Shown here piece by piece: positions 7,221-13,301 of a stretch of DNA of 13,301 bases. Each line of letters starts with the position of its first letter. Position 1 is the first letter of the stretch. A model generated the notes under the pieces. That model ran no database searches. It saw only the letters and a list, made by a program, of their open reading frames with translations, and was not told the DNA's origin. The translations under genes and the position numbers were made by a program. Origin of the DNA: Clostridiales bacterium (GTDB lineage Bacteria > Bacillota > Clostridia > Lachnospirales > WRAX01); assembly GCA_031271375.1 (NCBI GenBank), contig JAISVU010000179.1:1-13301 (forward strand), in the 5' to 3' direction.

Positions 7221-7726
7221 TCTTCAAACCCCTTCTTATATATTTTGTTGTGAAGCCCATACTTATATACAATACTCCGCTGCGCTTTTGGCAGCCGCTC
7301 CAGGCTCTCCCCCGGGCGGATAAAATCAAACTCCGACACCTCGGGCGACGGGACGAACAGGCCTCCCAGGAGTTTTGCCCTGATAATAATTAACAGCTCG
7401 GAGGGTTTTCCCGAATACACCACGTCCAGTATCTTCTCGGGCCTGATCTCAAACCCCGTTTCCTCGCGGATTTCCCGTTTAAGGCCCTCAAAGGGCTGTT
7501 CGCGTCTTAAAGCCCCGCTGGGCAAACCCCAGGGCGTGGCCTTATATGTGTGTTTTACGATAAGCAGATCCCCGTTCTCCGCGTAGATAAGGCCCACAAC
7601 GCCCGCAACGAACCGGGTATTGGCCCTCCAGGCCAGGAAACGCCTGAGTTTTACGGATTTCGGGAGCCATTTCCAGATAGTCACTATTAACTCAGACGGC
7701 AGCAATGCCGCCAGCTTCTCAAGCAT
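7217..7726 (-). CDS. Nudix hydrolase encoded inside the pot operon
   Basis: A Nudix-fold pyrophosphohydrolase of 169 residues that would cleave a nucleoside diphosphate linked to another group; the substrate cannot be read from sequence. The Nudix box lies at about 70-92: E76, then REIREETGF (84-92) with the catalytic REUxEExGU core intact. The first Gly of GX5E is Ser70 (WGLPSGAL). An N-terminal extension of about 38 residues (KWLPKSVKLRRFLAWRANTR) is basic and aromatic, without a clear membrane helix. The ATG lies within the potC end (8-base overlap) and its ribosome binding site AAGGAGG is made from potC codons for Lys-Glu-Ala. Its stop overlaps the potD start as ATGA. It is therefore translated with the importer; the functional link is unknown. 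Confidence 0.9.
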   Translation of the reverse strand: MLEKLAALLPSELIVTIWKWLPKSVKLRRFLAWRANTRFVAGVVGLIYAENGDLLIVKHTYKATPWGLPSGALRREQPFEGLKREIREETGFEIRPEKILDVVYSGKPSELLIIIRAKLLGGLFVPSPEVSEFDFIRPGESLERLPKAQRSIVYKYGLHNKIYKKGFEE

Positions 7727-8513
7727 TGCGGGCCTCCTTTTTTGCGGCGCGTTCAGACCTTCTTCCCGCCTGAACGAACTGCAGCAGCCCCACCAGCATA
7801 AACATCACGAATACCAGCACGGTGGATAGGGCGTTTATCTCCGGCGTTACGCCCAGCCTCAGCATTGAGTAAATCCGCATCGGCAGCGTCACGCTCTGCG
7901 GCCCGGAAACTAACGAGCTTATCACGACGTCGTCCAGCGACATCGCCATAGATATCAGCGCGCCGGAGGCTATCGCCGGCATTATAATGGGCAGGGTTAT
8001 GCTCGCGAAGGCCTTGAAAGGCTTCGCCCCCAAGTCCCGCGCCGCTTCAATAAAGGACGGGTCAACAGCCCTGAGCCTGATCGAAACCATAATGAACACA
8101 TAGGGCACGCAGAATGTGGTGTGGGACAATACCATCGTCATTACGCCGTATCTCACGTTAAGCACGGAGAAAAACATCAGCAGCGCCACGCCGAGTATTA
8201 TCTCCGGAATAATGAGGGAAATATACATAAACAGGCTTGCCGCCTGTTTCGCCCTGGGCCTCATCCGGGCCGCGCCAACAGCCCCCATCGTCCCGAGGAC
8301 GCAGGAGATAATACATGTAAAGAACGCGATCTCCAGGCTCATCAGCAGCGAATCGATCAGCCGCCCGTCCCGCGCCGCCGCGCTGTACCAGTCCAGCGTA
8401 AACCCCGTCCATACGGCGCCGCTTTTCGACGCGTTAAATGAATAGATGATCACGATGGCCACAGGGAGATATAACAACGCCATTATCATAAAAATGTATA
8501 TTCTTTTCCCCAT
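7719..8513 (-). CDS. potC: Polyamine-type ABC importer permease PotC
   Basis: The 264-residue inner-membrane permease is predicted to span the membrane six times, with hydrophobic segments at about 5-25, 58-80, 92-118, 126-146, 178-200 and 230-248. The EAA loop that docks on the ATPase is EAARDLGAKPFKAFASITLP (156-175), close to family consensus. SLDDVVIS (192-199) is the typical PotC segment that follows. It pairs with PotB to form the channel. The start ATG is 2 bases after the potB stop, with GGGGAAGG upstream inside potB. The basic C-terminus (RRSERAAKKEARNA) doubles as the ribosome binding site of the Nudix gene. Confidence 0.95.
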   Translation of the reverse strand: MGKRIYIFMIMALLYLPVAIVIIYSFNASKSGAVWTGFTLDWYSAAARDGRLIDSLLMSLEIAFFTCIISCVLGTMGAVGAARMRPRAKQAASLFMYISLIIPEIILGVALLMFFSVLNVRYGVMTMVLSHTTFCVPYVFIMVSIRLRAVDPSFIEAARDLGAKPFKAFASITLPIIMPAIASGALISMAMSLDDVVISSLVSGPQSVTLPMRIYSMLRLGVTPEINALSTVLVFVMFMLVGLLQFVQAGRRSERAAKKEARNA

Positions 8514-8515
8514 TA

Positions 8516-9361
8516 TCAGAACAGACCTTCCCCGTTGTCTTTCGCCAGCGAAAGATAGAATACCACAAACAGGCCTACCAAGCCCAGCATAACGACGGAC
8601 AGCGCCGCGCCGAAGGGCCAGTTGCGCGCGGAGTCCATCTGATTTTTTATAAGGCTGCCCAGCAGCATTGTCCTAGCCCCGCCGATCAGGTCGGATATGA
8701 AATAGAGGCCCACCGAAGGAACAAACACCAGCGTTACGCCTCCGGCTATGCCGGACGACGACAGCGGCAGGGTTATCTTCGCGAAGGTTTTAACCTTTCC
8801 CGCACCCAAGTCATAAGACGCCTCATAGAGTGTAGGGTCTATCTTTTCCACGGCGTTGTACACGGGAAGGATCATAAATGGCAGGAACATATAAGTCGTC
8901 ACGGCGATAACCGACGGATAGCTGTACATGAACCGCGCCGGCTCCTTTATAAAGCCCAGCCGTTCAAAGAGGCCCGAGAGGACGCCGTTCGTTTGCAGGA
9001 TAATGATCCATCCGTAGGTACGGATTAAGCTGGAGGTCCAGAACGCGATCATTAAAAAGACCAGCACGTAAAAGCGCAGCTTTTTATCCAGCCTGGAAAC
9101 AAAATAGGCGAACGGGTAGCCTATCAGCAGCGCGCAGGCGCTGGTAAGCAGCGCGGCGCCAAAGCTGTCCATAAAGATGGAGACGGTCACAGGATCCGTT
9201 ATCCTGTCGTAATTGGCCAGCGTAAAGACGAACCCGACAGTTCCGTCCGGGTTCCTGGTGAGAAAGCTCAGTACGATTATATATATTAACGGTATGCCCA
9301 CTAAAACGGCCATCCACAGGAAGGCCGGAAGCCCCGCGATATTCCTCTTTAACCAGGCCAT
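8516..9361 (-). CDS. potB: Polyamine-type ABC importer permease PotB
   Basis: This 281-residue permease has about six membrane segments: 11-33, 66-88, 97-122, 148-168, 203-224 and 252-273. The EAA docking loop is EASYDLGAGKVKTFAKITLP (180-199). FWTSSLIRTYGW (107-118) is a conserved PotB/PotH stretch. It forms the membrane channel with PotC and is driven by PotA. The start ATG is preceded by GGGGG about 7 bases upstream, in the 35-base potA-potB spacer, the longest gap in the operon. That spacer has only a weak GCAAC/GTTGC pairing and no terminator. Confidence 0.95.
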   Translation of the reverse strand: MAWLKRNIAGLPAFLWMAVLVGIPLIYIIVLSFLTRNPDGTVGFVFTLANYDRITDPVTVSIFMDSFGAALLTSACALLIGYPFAYFVSRLDKKLRFYVLVFLMIAFWTSSLIRTYGWIIILQTNGVLSGLFERLGFIKEPARFMYSYPSVIAVTTYMFLPFMILPVYNAVEKIDPTLYEASYDLGAGKVKTFAKITLPLSSSGIAGGVTLVFVPSVGLYFISDLIGGARTMLLGSLIKNQMDSARNWPFGAALSVVMLGLVGLFVVFYLSLAKDNGEGLF

Positions 9362-9396
9362 TAAGCAACCCCCAGTGTTGCAATGAACAATGAAAA

Positions 9397-10488
9397 TTAA
9401 ACTGCGGAAACTAATACGCCTTCGTTAGCGTCGAACGCGACATATGCGTTCATACCATCCGATACGGTGGTATTGCTCCCCGACTGATTATATTCCGCTA
9501 TTATAAATGTAATGCCGCCGTTTAGCAAGACTGAAATTTTTGTGCGGTGGCCTGAATAGTTGACGGATTGAACGACACAAGGCAGGATATTGTCATAAAG
9601 ATGCCCCCCAGGCCCGGGCGCTTGGGGCAGGATAACCGCCCTGTCGGTATGTACCGCGAGGCGCGCGGAATCCCCCGCTTTCAGCAAGGCGCTGCCCCGG
9701 GCTTTAATCCTTATTCCGTCCAGGATTACATTGGTTACATCGCCGTTATGCCCCTCTACGCTGACAGGGTGTATGTTGCGTTCCCCGACGAACCCGGCGA
9801 CAAACGCCGTCCTCGGCTGTTCATAAACCTCCTGCGGCGTCCCCACCTGCTCGAACGCCCCGCCGTTCATTACGGCGATACGCGTTGACATATTCAATGC
9901 CTCGTCCTGGTCATGGGTAACATAGACGCAGGTGACGCCCGCCTGCGCCTGGATATGCTTGAGCTCCAACTGCATATGCTGGCGCAGTTTCATGTCCAGC
10001 GCGCCCAGCGGCTCGTCCAAAAGCAGAATCTGCGGCTTGTTTATAAGCGCCCTCGCGATGGCGACGCGCTGCCGCTGGCCCCCGGAAAGCTGCCCCGGCA
10101 TACGCTTCTCAAGACCCGGCATCTTCACAAGGTCCAGCATCTCCGCCACTCCGCGCTTTATCTCATTTTTAGAGGCCCTTCGGAGCTTTGGCCCATAGGC
10201 GATGTTATCATATACGTTCATGTGCGGGAACAGGGCGTAGTTTTGGAAAACCGTGTTGACGTTGCGTTTATCCGGCGGCAAGTCCTTTATGCTTTCGCCG
10301 TTAAGGAGGATGTCCCCGGAGTCCGCCGTTTCAAGCCCCGCGACGCAGCGCAGCGTAGTGGTCTTCCCGCAGCCGCTCTCGCCTAAAAGGGTAACAAACT
10401 CGCCGCTGCGTATATCCATTGACAGGCCCTTGAGCACAGGCGTCTTACCGAAACTCTTGCTTACATTCACCAGCGATAAATGACCCAC
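9397..10488 (-). CDS. potA: Polyamine-type ABC importer ATPase PotA
   Basis: The 363-residue cytoplasmic ATPase drives import. ATPase motifs in order: Walker A GESGCGKTT (36-44), Q-loop Gln82 (VFQNYALFPHM), signature LSGGQRQRVAIARAL (134-148), Walker B ILLLDEP (154-160), D-loop GALD and switch His192 (VTHDQ). A C-terminal TOBE-like regulatory domain occupies about 235-363, including VGERNIHPV and a final VSDGMNAYVAFDANEGVLV. The length matches family members. The start codon is GTG at 10486-10488 with GGGGGA 7 bases upstream. It is the first gene of the thirteen-gene run and lies about 31 bases after the predicted transcription start of a strong promoter. Confidence 0.96.
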   Translation of the reverse strand: MGHLSLVNVSKSFGKTPVLKGLSMDIRSGEFVTLLGESGCGKTTTLRCVAGLETADSGDILLNGESIKDLPPDKRNVNTVFQNYALFPHMNVYDNIAYGPKLRRASKNEIKRGVAEMLDLVKMPGLEKRMPGQLSGGQRQRVAIARALINKPQILLLDEPLGALDMKLRQHMQLELKHIQAQAGVTCVYVTHDQDEALNMSTRIAVMNGGAFEQVGTPQEVYEQPRTAFVAGFVGERNIHPVSVEGHNGDVTNVILDGIRIKARGSALLKAGDSARLAVHTDRAVILPQAPGPGGHLYDNILPCVVQSVNYSGHRTKISVLLNGGITFIIAEYNQSGSNTTVSDGMNAYVAFDANEGVLVSAV

Positions 10489-10525
10489 CGCGGCATCCCC
10501 CGATCACTTAATTCCACAGTTATCC

Positions 10526-10554
10526 AGTATAGCACATAAGCTTTTTCGCGTCAA
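10526..10554 (-). promoter_or_regulatory. SigA-type promoter of the potA operon
   Basis: On the minus strand the -35 element TTGACG (10549-10554) is followed by a 17-base spacer and the -10 element TATACT (10526-10531). A TG one base before the -10 makes it an extended -10. The predicted start of transcription is near 10519, giving a leader of about 31 bases with ribosome binding site GGGGGA. The leader is too short for a riboswitch. Confidence 0.85.
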
Positions 10555-10595
10555 TCGATGAAAACCGGCGCGTCTTTCGTTTGCTTCATAAGTAT

Positions 10596-10613
10596 ATACG
10601 GAGAATATACGGC
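10596..10613. promoter_or_regulatory. Direct repeat upstream of the potA promoter, possible operator
   Basis: On the plus strand TATACGG occurs twice with four bases between (TATACGG-AGAA-TATACGG), centred about 50 bases upstream of the potA -35 element. An 11-base period is close to one helical turn, so both copies would face the same side of the DNA. This fits an activator or repressor site, but no regulator is known and the stretch is short and AT-rich enough to arise by chance. Confidence 0.3.
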
Positions 10614-10614
10614 A

Positions 10615-10631
10615 ATCTTTCTACGAAAGAT
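10615..10631. repeat. Perfect inverted repeat between the small gene and the potA promoter
   Basis: ATCTTTC-TAC-GAAAGAT is a 7-base perfect stem with a 3-base loop. It starts 6 bases after the stop codon of the 47-residue gene. The stem is AT-rich and no T-run follows in either direction, so it is not a convincing intrinsic terminator. It could be a protein-binding palindrome or a weak 3'-end hairpin for the upstream transcript. Confidence 0.4.
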
Positions 10632-10637
10632 AAATAT

Positions 10638-10781
10638 TTATTCTTTCTCTTTTCTATTATCTTTAACAGCCTCTTTATCCGAAGCCATATAATCGACGAT
10701 TTCTTTCACGTCATCAATCATGCCGGCCTTCAGTAAGGCTTTAAGCGCTTTGCCCAGTACTGTTAATTCTTTGGTATTCAT
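10638..10781 (-). CDS. 47-residue small protein of unknown function
   Basis: A complete short gene: ATG at 10779-10781 preceded by AAAGGAG 9 bases upstream, and TAA at 10638-10640. The protein starts MNTKELTVLGKALKALLKAG and continues MIDDVKEIVDYMAS before a charged tail ending KDNRKEKE. Residues 5-19 and 22-33 look like two amphipathic helices separated by Gly20. Lysine/arginine and acidic residues balance (ten each), with the positive ones concentrated in the first half. There is no signal peptide, membrane helix or cysteine. It begins 43 bases after the rbgA stop, so it may be read with rbgA. I do not recognise the family. The strong ribosome binding site and protein-like composition make it likely to be real. 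Confidence 0.75.
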   Translation of the reverse strand: MNTKELTVLGKALKALLKAGMIDDVKEIVDYMASDKEAVKDNRKEKE

Positions 10782-10824
10782 TTTGGAATACTCCTTTCGG
10801 TTTTACCGGCCATTATTTCATAAC

Positions 10825-11676
10825 TTATGGCAGTTCCAGCGTCGCTCTGCCAATCACCCCGCCGCGGTACTCGTCGATCAGCGTGGCGGCGGCCCGCTCA
10901 ATGTCGATAACGCCGCCCTTCAACTTAAACCCCCTGGCCTCGCCGATGCGGGCAAGCACATCCTCGTTATCGCCCGGCGTTATCTTATAGCGCTTCTCCA
11001 GAAGCCCCGGCGCGGCTTCCCGCAGCATCGCCGCAAGGCGCGTCGCCAGCTCCGTCATATCCAGAATATTGTCCTTAATCGCCCCGGTCGCGGCCAGCTT
11101 AACCCCGCACTCGGGGTCGTCGAGCTTGGGCCATAGAATACCCGGCGTATCCAGCAGCTCAAATCCCTCGTTTACCTTTATCCACTGCTTTCCCCTGGTG
11201 ACGCCGGGCCTGTCGGCGGCGGCGGCGGCGGAACGCTTCGCGTAATGGTTGATGAGCGTGGACTTGCCCACGTTGGGAATGCCCAGAACTATCGCACGGG
11301 TCGTGTATCCAAGTCTGCCCCGGGCCCTGTTCTTCTCTATCTTGCCCCGCATAAGCTCCGCCGCGGCGTCCAAAGCCCGGCCTTTAGAAGCGCTTGACGC
11401 GGAGTTTGCGGCGATAACAGGGAAGCCCATATTCTCGTAAAACCGCGTCCACCGCGCCGTAGCCCCTTCATCGGCAAGATCGGCTTTATTGAGTATGATA
11501 ATACGCTTCTTACCCCCGGACAGTTCGCTAATATCGGGGTTTCGGCTGCTCCCGGGCACGCGGGCGTCCAACAGCTCCAGCACGACGTCAACCAGCGCGA
11601 TATCACGCATAATCTGGCGCTTGGTTTTTGTCATATGCCCGGGATACCACTGTATATTCATCGGGCGATCACTCAA
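10825..11676 (-). CDS. rbgA: Ribosome biogenesis GTPase RbgA (YlqF)
   Basis: A circularly permuted GTPase that acts late in 50S subunit assembly. Motif order is G4 first: NKADL (63-67), then G1 GIPNVGKST (132-140), G2 region PGVTRGKQW (158-166) and G3 DTPGI (176-180). The C-terminal helical domain (about 190-283) ends in REYRGG-like DEYRGGVIGRATLELP. The N-terminal IQWYPGHM is a family hallmark. The longest frame begins at TTG (11676), 8 bases into the upstream gene's end, with GAAGGG before it. The ATG at 11661 gives the usual beginning MNIQWYPGHM and is the more likely start by family comparison, with GAGTGAT as its ribosome binding site. A run of five alanines follows G1, encoded by a CGG repeat. 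Confidence 0.96.
   Translation of the reverse strand: MSDRPMNIQWYPGHMTKTKRQIMRDIALVDVVLELLDARVPGSSRNPDISELSGGKKRIIILNKADLADEGATARWTRFYENMGFPVIAANSASSASKGRALDAAAELMRGKIEKNRARGRLGYTTRAIVLGIPNVGKSTLINHYAKRSAAAAADRPGVTRGKQWIKVNEGFELLDTPGILWPKLDDPECGVKLAATGAIKDNILDMTELATRLAAMLREAAPGLLEKRYKITPGDNEDVLARIGEARGFKLKGGVIDIERAAATLIDEYRGGVIGRATLELP
11214..11231. repeat. Six perfect CGG triplets inside rbgA
   Basis: The plus strand reads CGG six times without interruption. On the coding strand this gives five GCC alanine codons, between the G1 motif and DRPGVT. The loop is the same length as in Bacillus RbgA (from memory), so there is no insertion. Slippage would add or remove alanines in frame. Confidence 0.8.
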
Positions 11677-12289
11677 TGCCGAACCCTTCAGGCGCGCCGT
11701 CCTCGATTACGTTCCTGAACGACCTGTCGGTCCGCTCCCAGGTGTATATCTTCCAGCGCCCATCCGCATCCTTTTTTAAGTAATAGTTCCAGTATAATCC
11801 TTCATAGTTTACCATTGCCTCGGTTATCGGCGCAATGCACATCTCAACCTCGTCGCTCTCGAAAACGGTTCCGATAGAGGAGCTGTAGAGACTTATTTTG
11901 TTTCGGTACAGCATTTCCCCGCTTTCGATGACCTTTTGGGTTTGGGTATCCAAGCTGTTCGCCTCCAGCAAAACATCGTCAAAAAGCATACGCTGATAAC
12001 CCACAAGCACACGTATAAAATCCTTGTCGGCGACGATATTCCCATACATCAGCCGCCTCAGGAGGTTGTTGATCTCCATCACTTCCTCGGCTGTTTCCGG
12101 GTAATAATTCTCCAAGTCATATTCCTGCAGCCGCCTATATAAGGTATCGCCCAATGATTTCTTCTCGATCACAAAATAGTGAGGCTGCTGGCTTGAATAC
12201 CACGCGATATACCCGACGCCCCCCGTAATAACAGAAAAACTCACAACCAGAATAATAATGCCCAGCGTCTTATTAATCCTATGCGGCAT
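11669..12289 (-). CDS. Membrane-anchored protein of unknown function, DUF6715-like
   Basis: This 206-residue protein has one N-terminal membrane helix (about 9-31, TLGIIILVVSFSVITGG) preceded by basic residues. There is no cysteine lipobox, so an inside-to-outside signal anchor is likely. The remainder would be extracytoplasmic: a helical part with YDLENYYPETAEEVMEINNL (57-76) and FDDVLLEANSLD (103-114), then a strand-rich end with WNYYLKKDADGRWKIYTWE (167-185). That pattern (LE-NYP-T-EV, L-DD-LL-AN, DGRWKI) recalls the DUF6715 proteins of Clostridia; the assignment is from memory and not tested. It starts 19 bases after glpK with GGGGGTT as ribosome binding site and its end overlaps the longest rbgA frame. 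Function unknown. Confidence 0.8.
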   Translation of the reverse strand: MPHRINKTLGIIILVVSFSVITGGVGYIAWYSSQQPHYFVIEKKSLGDTLYRRLQEYDLENYYPETAEEVMEINNLLRRLMYGNIVADKDFIRVLVGYQRMLFDDVLLEANSLDTQTQKVIESGEMLYRNKISLYSSSIGTVFESDEVEMCIAPITEAMVNYEGLYWNYYLKKDADGRWKIYTWERTDRSFRNVIEDGAPEGFGIE

Positions 12290-12308
12290 AATATAACCCC
12301 CTATGCTC

Positions 12309-13301
12309 TTAACTCTCGGTTTTAAACCCCATCGCCGCTTCCACCGCTCTGCGCCAGCCCTTATTCAGCTCGGCCCGCTTGCCCGCGTCTATCCCCGGGG
12401 TAAAGGTATCGAATTCCGAAGCGTTTTGGGCAATCTCGTCCGTCCCCTTCCAAAACCCCGACCCAAGCCCGGCCAGATAAGCCACGCCTAAGGCCGTAAT
12501 TTCGCCGGTCTTTGCCCTGGCCACGGGTATGCCCAGAATATCGGATTGGAACTGCATCAGGAAACCGTTCCCCGCGGCGCCTCCGTCGGCCTTGAGGTAT
12601 TTAAGCGAAAGCCCGGCGTCGGCTTCCATCGCCCGGATTACATCCGCAGTCTGATAAGCCATTGATTCCAGCGCCGCACGGATAATATGGGCTTTATTCG
12701 TCCCTCTCGTCAGGCCGAAAACCGCGCCCCTTGTATGAGAGTTCCAGTATGGCGCGCCTAGGCCGACGAAGGCGGGAACCAGGTATACGCCGGAGGTGTC
12801 GGGAACCTTCCTGGCCCATTCCTCGCTCTCTCCCGACGACGTAACCATCCCCAGCTCGTCCCGCAGCCACTGTATAACGGACCCGCCGATGAAAATGCTG
12901 CCCTCCAGGGCGTAACTGGCCTCCCCTGTATAATACGCGGCCAATGTGGTAAGCAGCCCGTTTTCGGATTTAACGGCTTGTCTGCCTGTGTTCATAAGTA
13001 TAAAGCATCCTGTGCCGTATGTGTTCTTCCCTGTTCCTTCCTCGGCGCACATCTGCCCGAAGAGGGCCGCTTGCTGGTCTCCCGCGACGCCCATTATCGG
13101 GATATCTCCCCCAAAGTATACCCTATCCGTCGTTCCGATAAAACCGCCGGAGGGCAGAACCTTGGGCAAAATTGATCTGGGTATGCCAAATAGATCCAAC
13201 AGCTCTTCGTCCCACTCCAGCGTATGAATGTTATAAAGCATCGTCCTGGAGGCGTTGGTGCGGTCCGTTACATGGAGCCTGCCCTTCGTAAGGTTCCAAA
13301 T
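12309..13301 (-). CDS. glpK: Glycerol kinase, C-terminal two thirds (5' end outside window)
   Basis: FGGY-family kinase that phosphorylates glycerol to glycerol 3-phosphate. The frame is open to the window edge and 330 residues are visible, about two thirds of a usual 500. Residues from the edge begin IWNLTKGRLHVTDRTNASRT, holding the catalytic Asp in HVTD; the in-frame ATG at 13241 is internal (Met of RTMLYNIHTLEW), not the start. Further motifs are GDQQAALFGQ, NTYGTGCF for ATP binding, IQWLRDELGM, FVGLGAPYWN and DGGAAGNGFLMQFQSDILG. It ends normally at GFKTES. The possible HPr-phosphorylated histidine of Firmicutes enzymes would lie upstream and cannot be checked. Close spacing suggests it leads the block that runs to rbgA. 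Confidence 0.97.
   Translation of the reverse strand: MWNLTKGRLHVTDRTNASRTMLYNIHTLEWDEELLDLFGIPRSILPKVLPSGGFIGTTDRVYFGGDIPIMGVAGDQQAALFGQMCAEEGTGKNTYGTGCFILMNTGRQAVKSENGLLTTLAAYYTGEASYALEGSIFIGGSVIQWLRDELGMVTSSGESEEWARKVPDTSGVYLVPAFVGLGAPYWNSHTRGAVFGLTRGTNKAHIIRAALESMAYQTADVIRAMEADAGLSLKYLKADGGAAGNGFLMQFQSDILGIPVARAKTGEITALGVAYLAGLGSGFWKGTDEIAQNASEFDTFTPGIDAGKRAELNKGWRRAVEAAMGFKTES

Noticed and set aside
9913..10386. 157-codon plus-strand open frame opposite potA
   Set aside because: It mirrors the ATPase core of potA; no ribosome binding site and no recognisable domain.
10488..10519. Riboswitch or attenuator in the potA leader
   Set aside because: The predicted leader is only about 31 bases and mostly ribosome binding site; there is no room for an aptamer.
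10615..10631. Inverted repeat as a rho-independent terminator after the small gene
   Set aside because: The stem is AT-rich with no T-run after it on either strand, so it does not meet the usual pattern. It is listed as a plain inverted repeat.
10800..10812. Short hairpin CGGTAAAACCG between rbgA and the small gene as a terminator
   Set aside because: Only four base pairs, followed by the ribosome binding site AAAGGAG rather than a T-run.
11214..11231. CGG triplet repeat in rbgA as a phase-variation switch
   Set aside because: The unit is three bases, so slippage stays in frame, and the loop length matches other RbgA proteins; no on/off switching is expected.

Overview
The window looks like chromosome of an anaerobic, low-to-medium GC Firmicute of the Clostridia type. 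The evidence is the gene order asp23(yqhY)-nusB-xseA-xseB-ispA-dxs-tlyA, which follows the well-known Bacillus/Clostridium order accB-accC-yqhY-nusB-folD-xseA-xseB-ispA-dxs-yqxC, strong purine-rich ribosome binding sites, and a Firmicutes-type RbgA/YlqF. Almost everything is transcribed on the minus strand, so the biological reading order runs from high to low coordinates. I cannot name the species.

Upstream block (13301 to 10638, minus): the C-terminal two thirds of glycerol kinase, a membrane-anchored protein that resembles DUF6715, the circularly permuted GTPase RbgA, and an intact 47-residue small protein with a good ribosome binding site. Next comes a 149-base spacer holding a near-consensus SigA promoter (TTGACG, 17 bases, TATACT with extended -10) aimed at potA.

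Main block (10488 to 89, minus): thirteen genes in one head-to-tail run with gaps from -14 to +35 bases: potA, potB, potC, a Nudix hydrolase, potD, asp23-like, nusB, xseA, xseB, ispA, a DUF212/divergent-PAP2 protein, dxs and tlyA. I see no other promoter and no terminator in it, so a polyamine-type ABC importer and a housekeeping set (transcription antitermination, exonuclease VII, isoprenoid precursor synthesis, rRNA methylation) are probably on one transcript. The importer sits where accBC usually lies, and folD is missing from its usual place between nusB and xseA.

Left edge (1 to 130): tlyA meets the C-terminal end of a plus-strand gene. Both stop codons lie in the same CTAG, inside a degenerate 7-base tandem repeat that also encodes the tails of both proteins.

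The points most worth a second look are the heptad repeat shared by two gene ends, the Nudix gene translationally coupled inside the pot operon, a PotD with substitutions at several expected polyamine-contact positions, an IspA lacking the usual GKxxGxD segment after its second Asp-rich motif, and the 47-residue small protein. There is no CRISPR array, insertion sequence, prophage, RNA gene or recognisable defence system. No stretch over 300 bases is without a gene.
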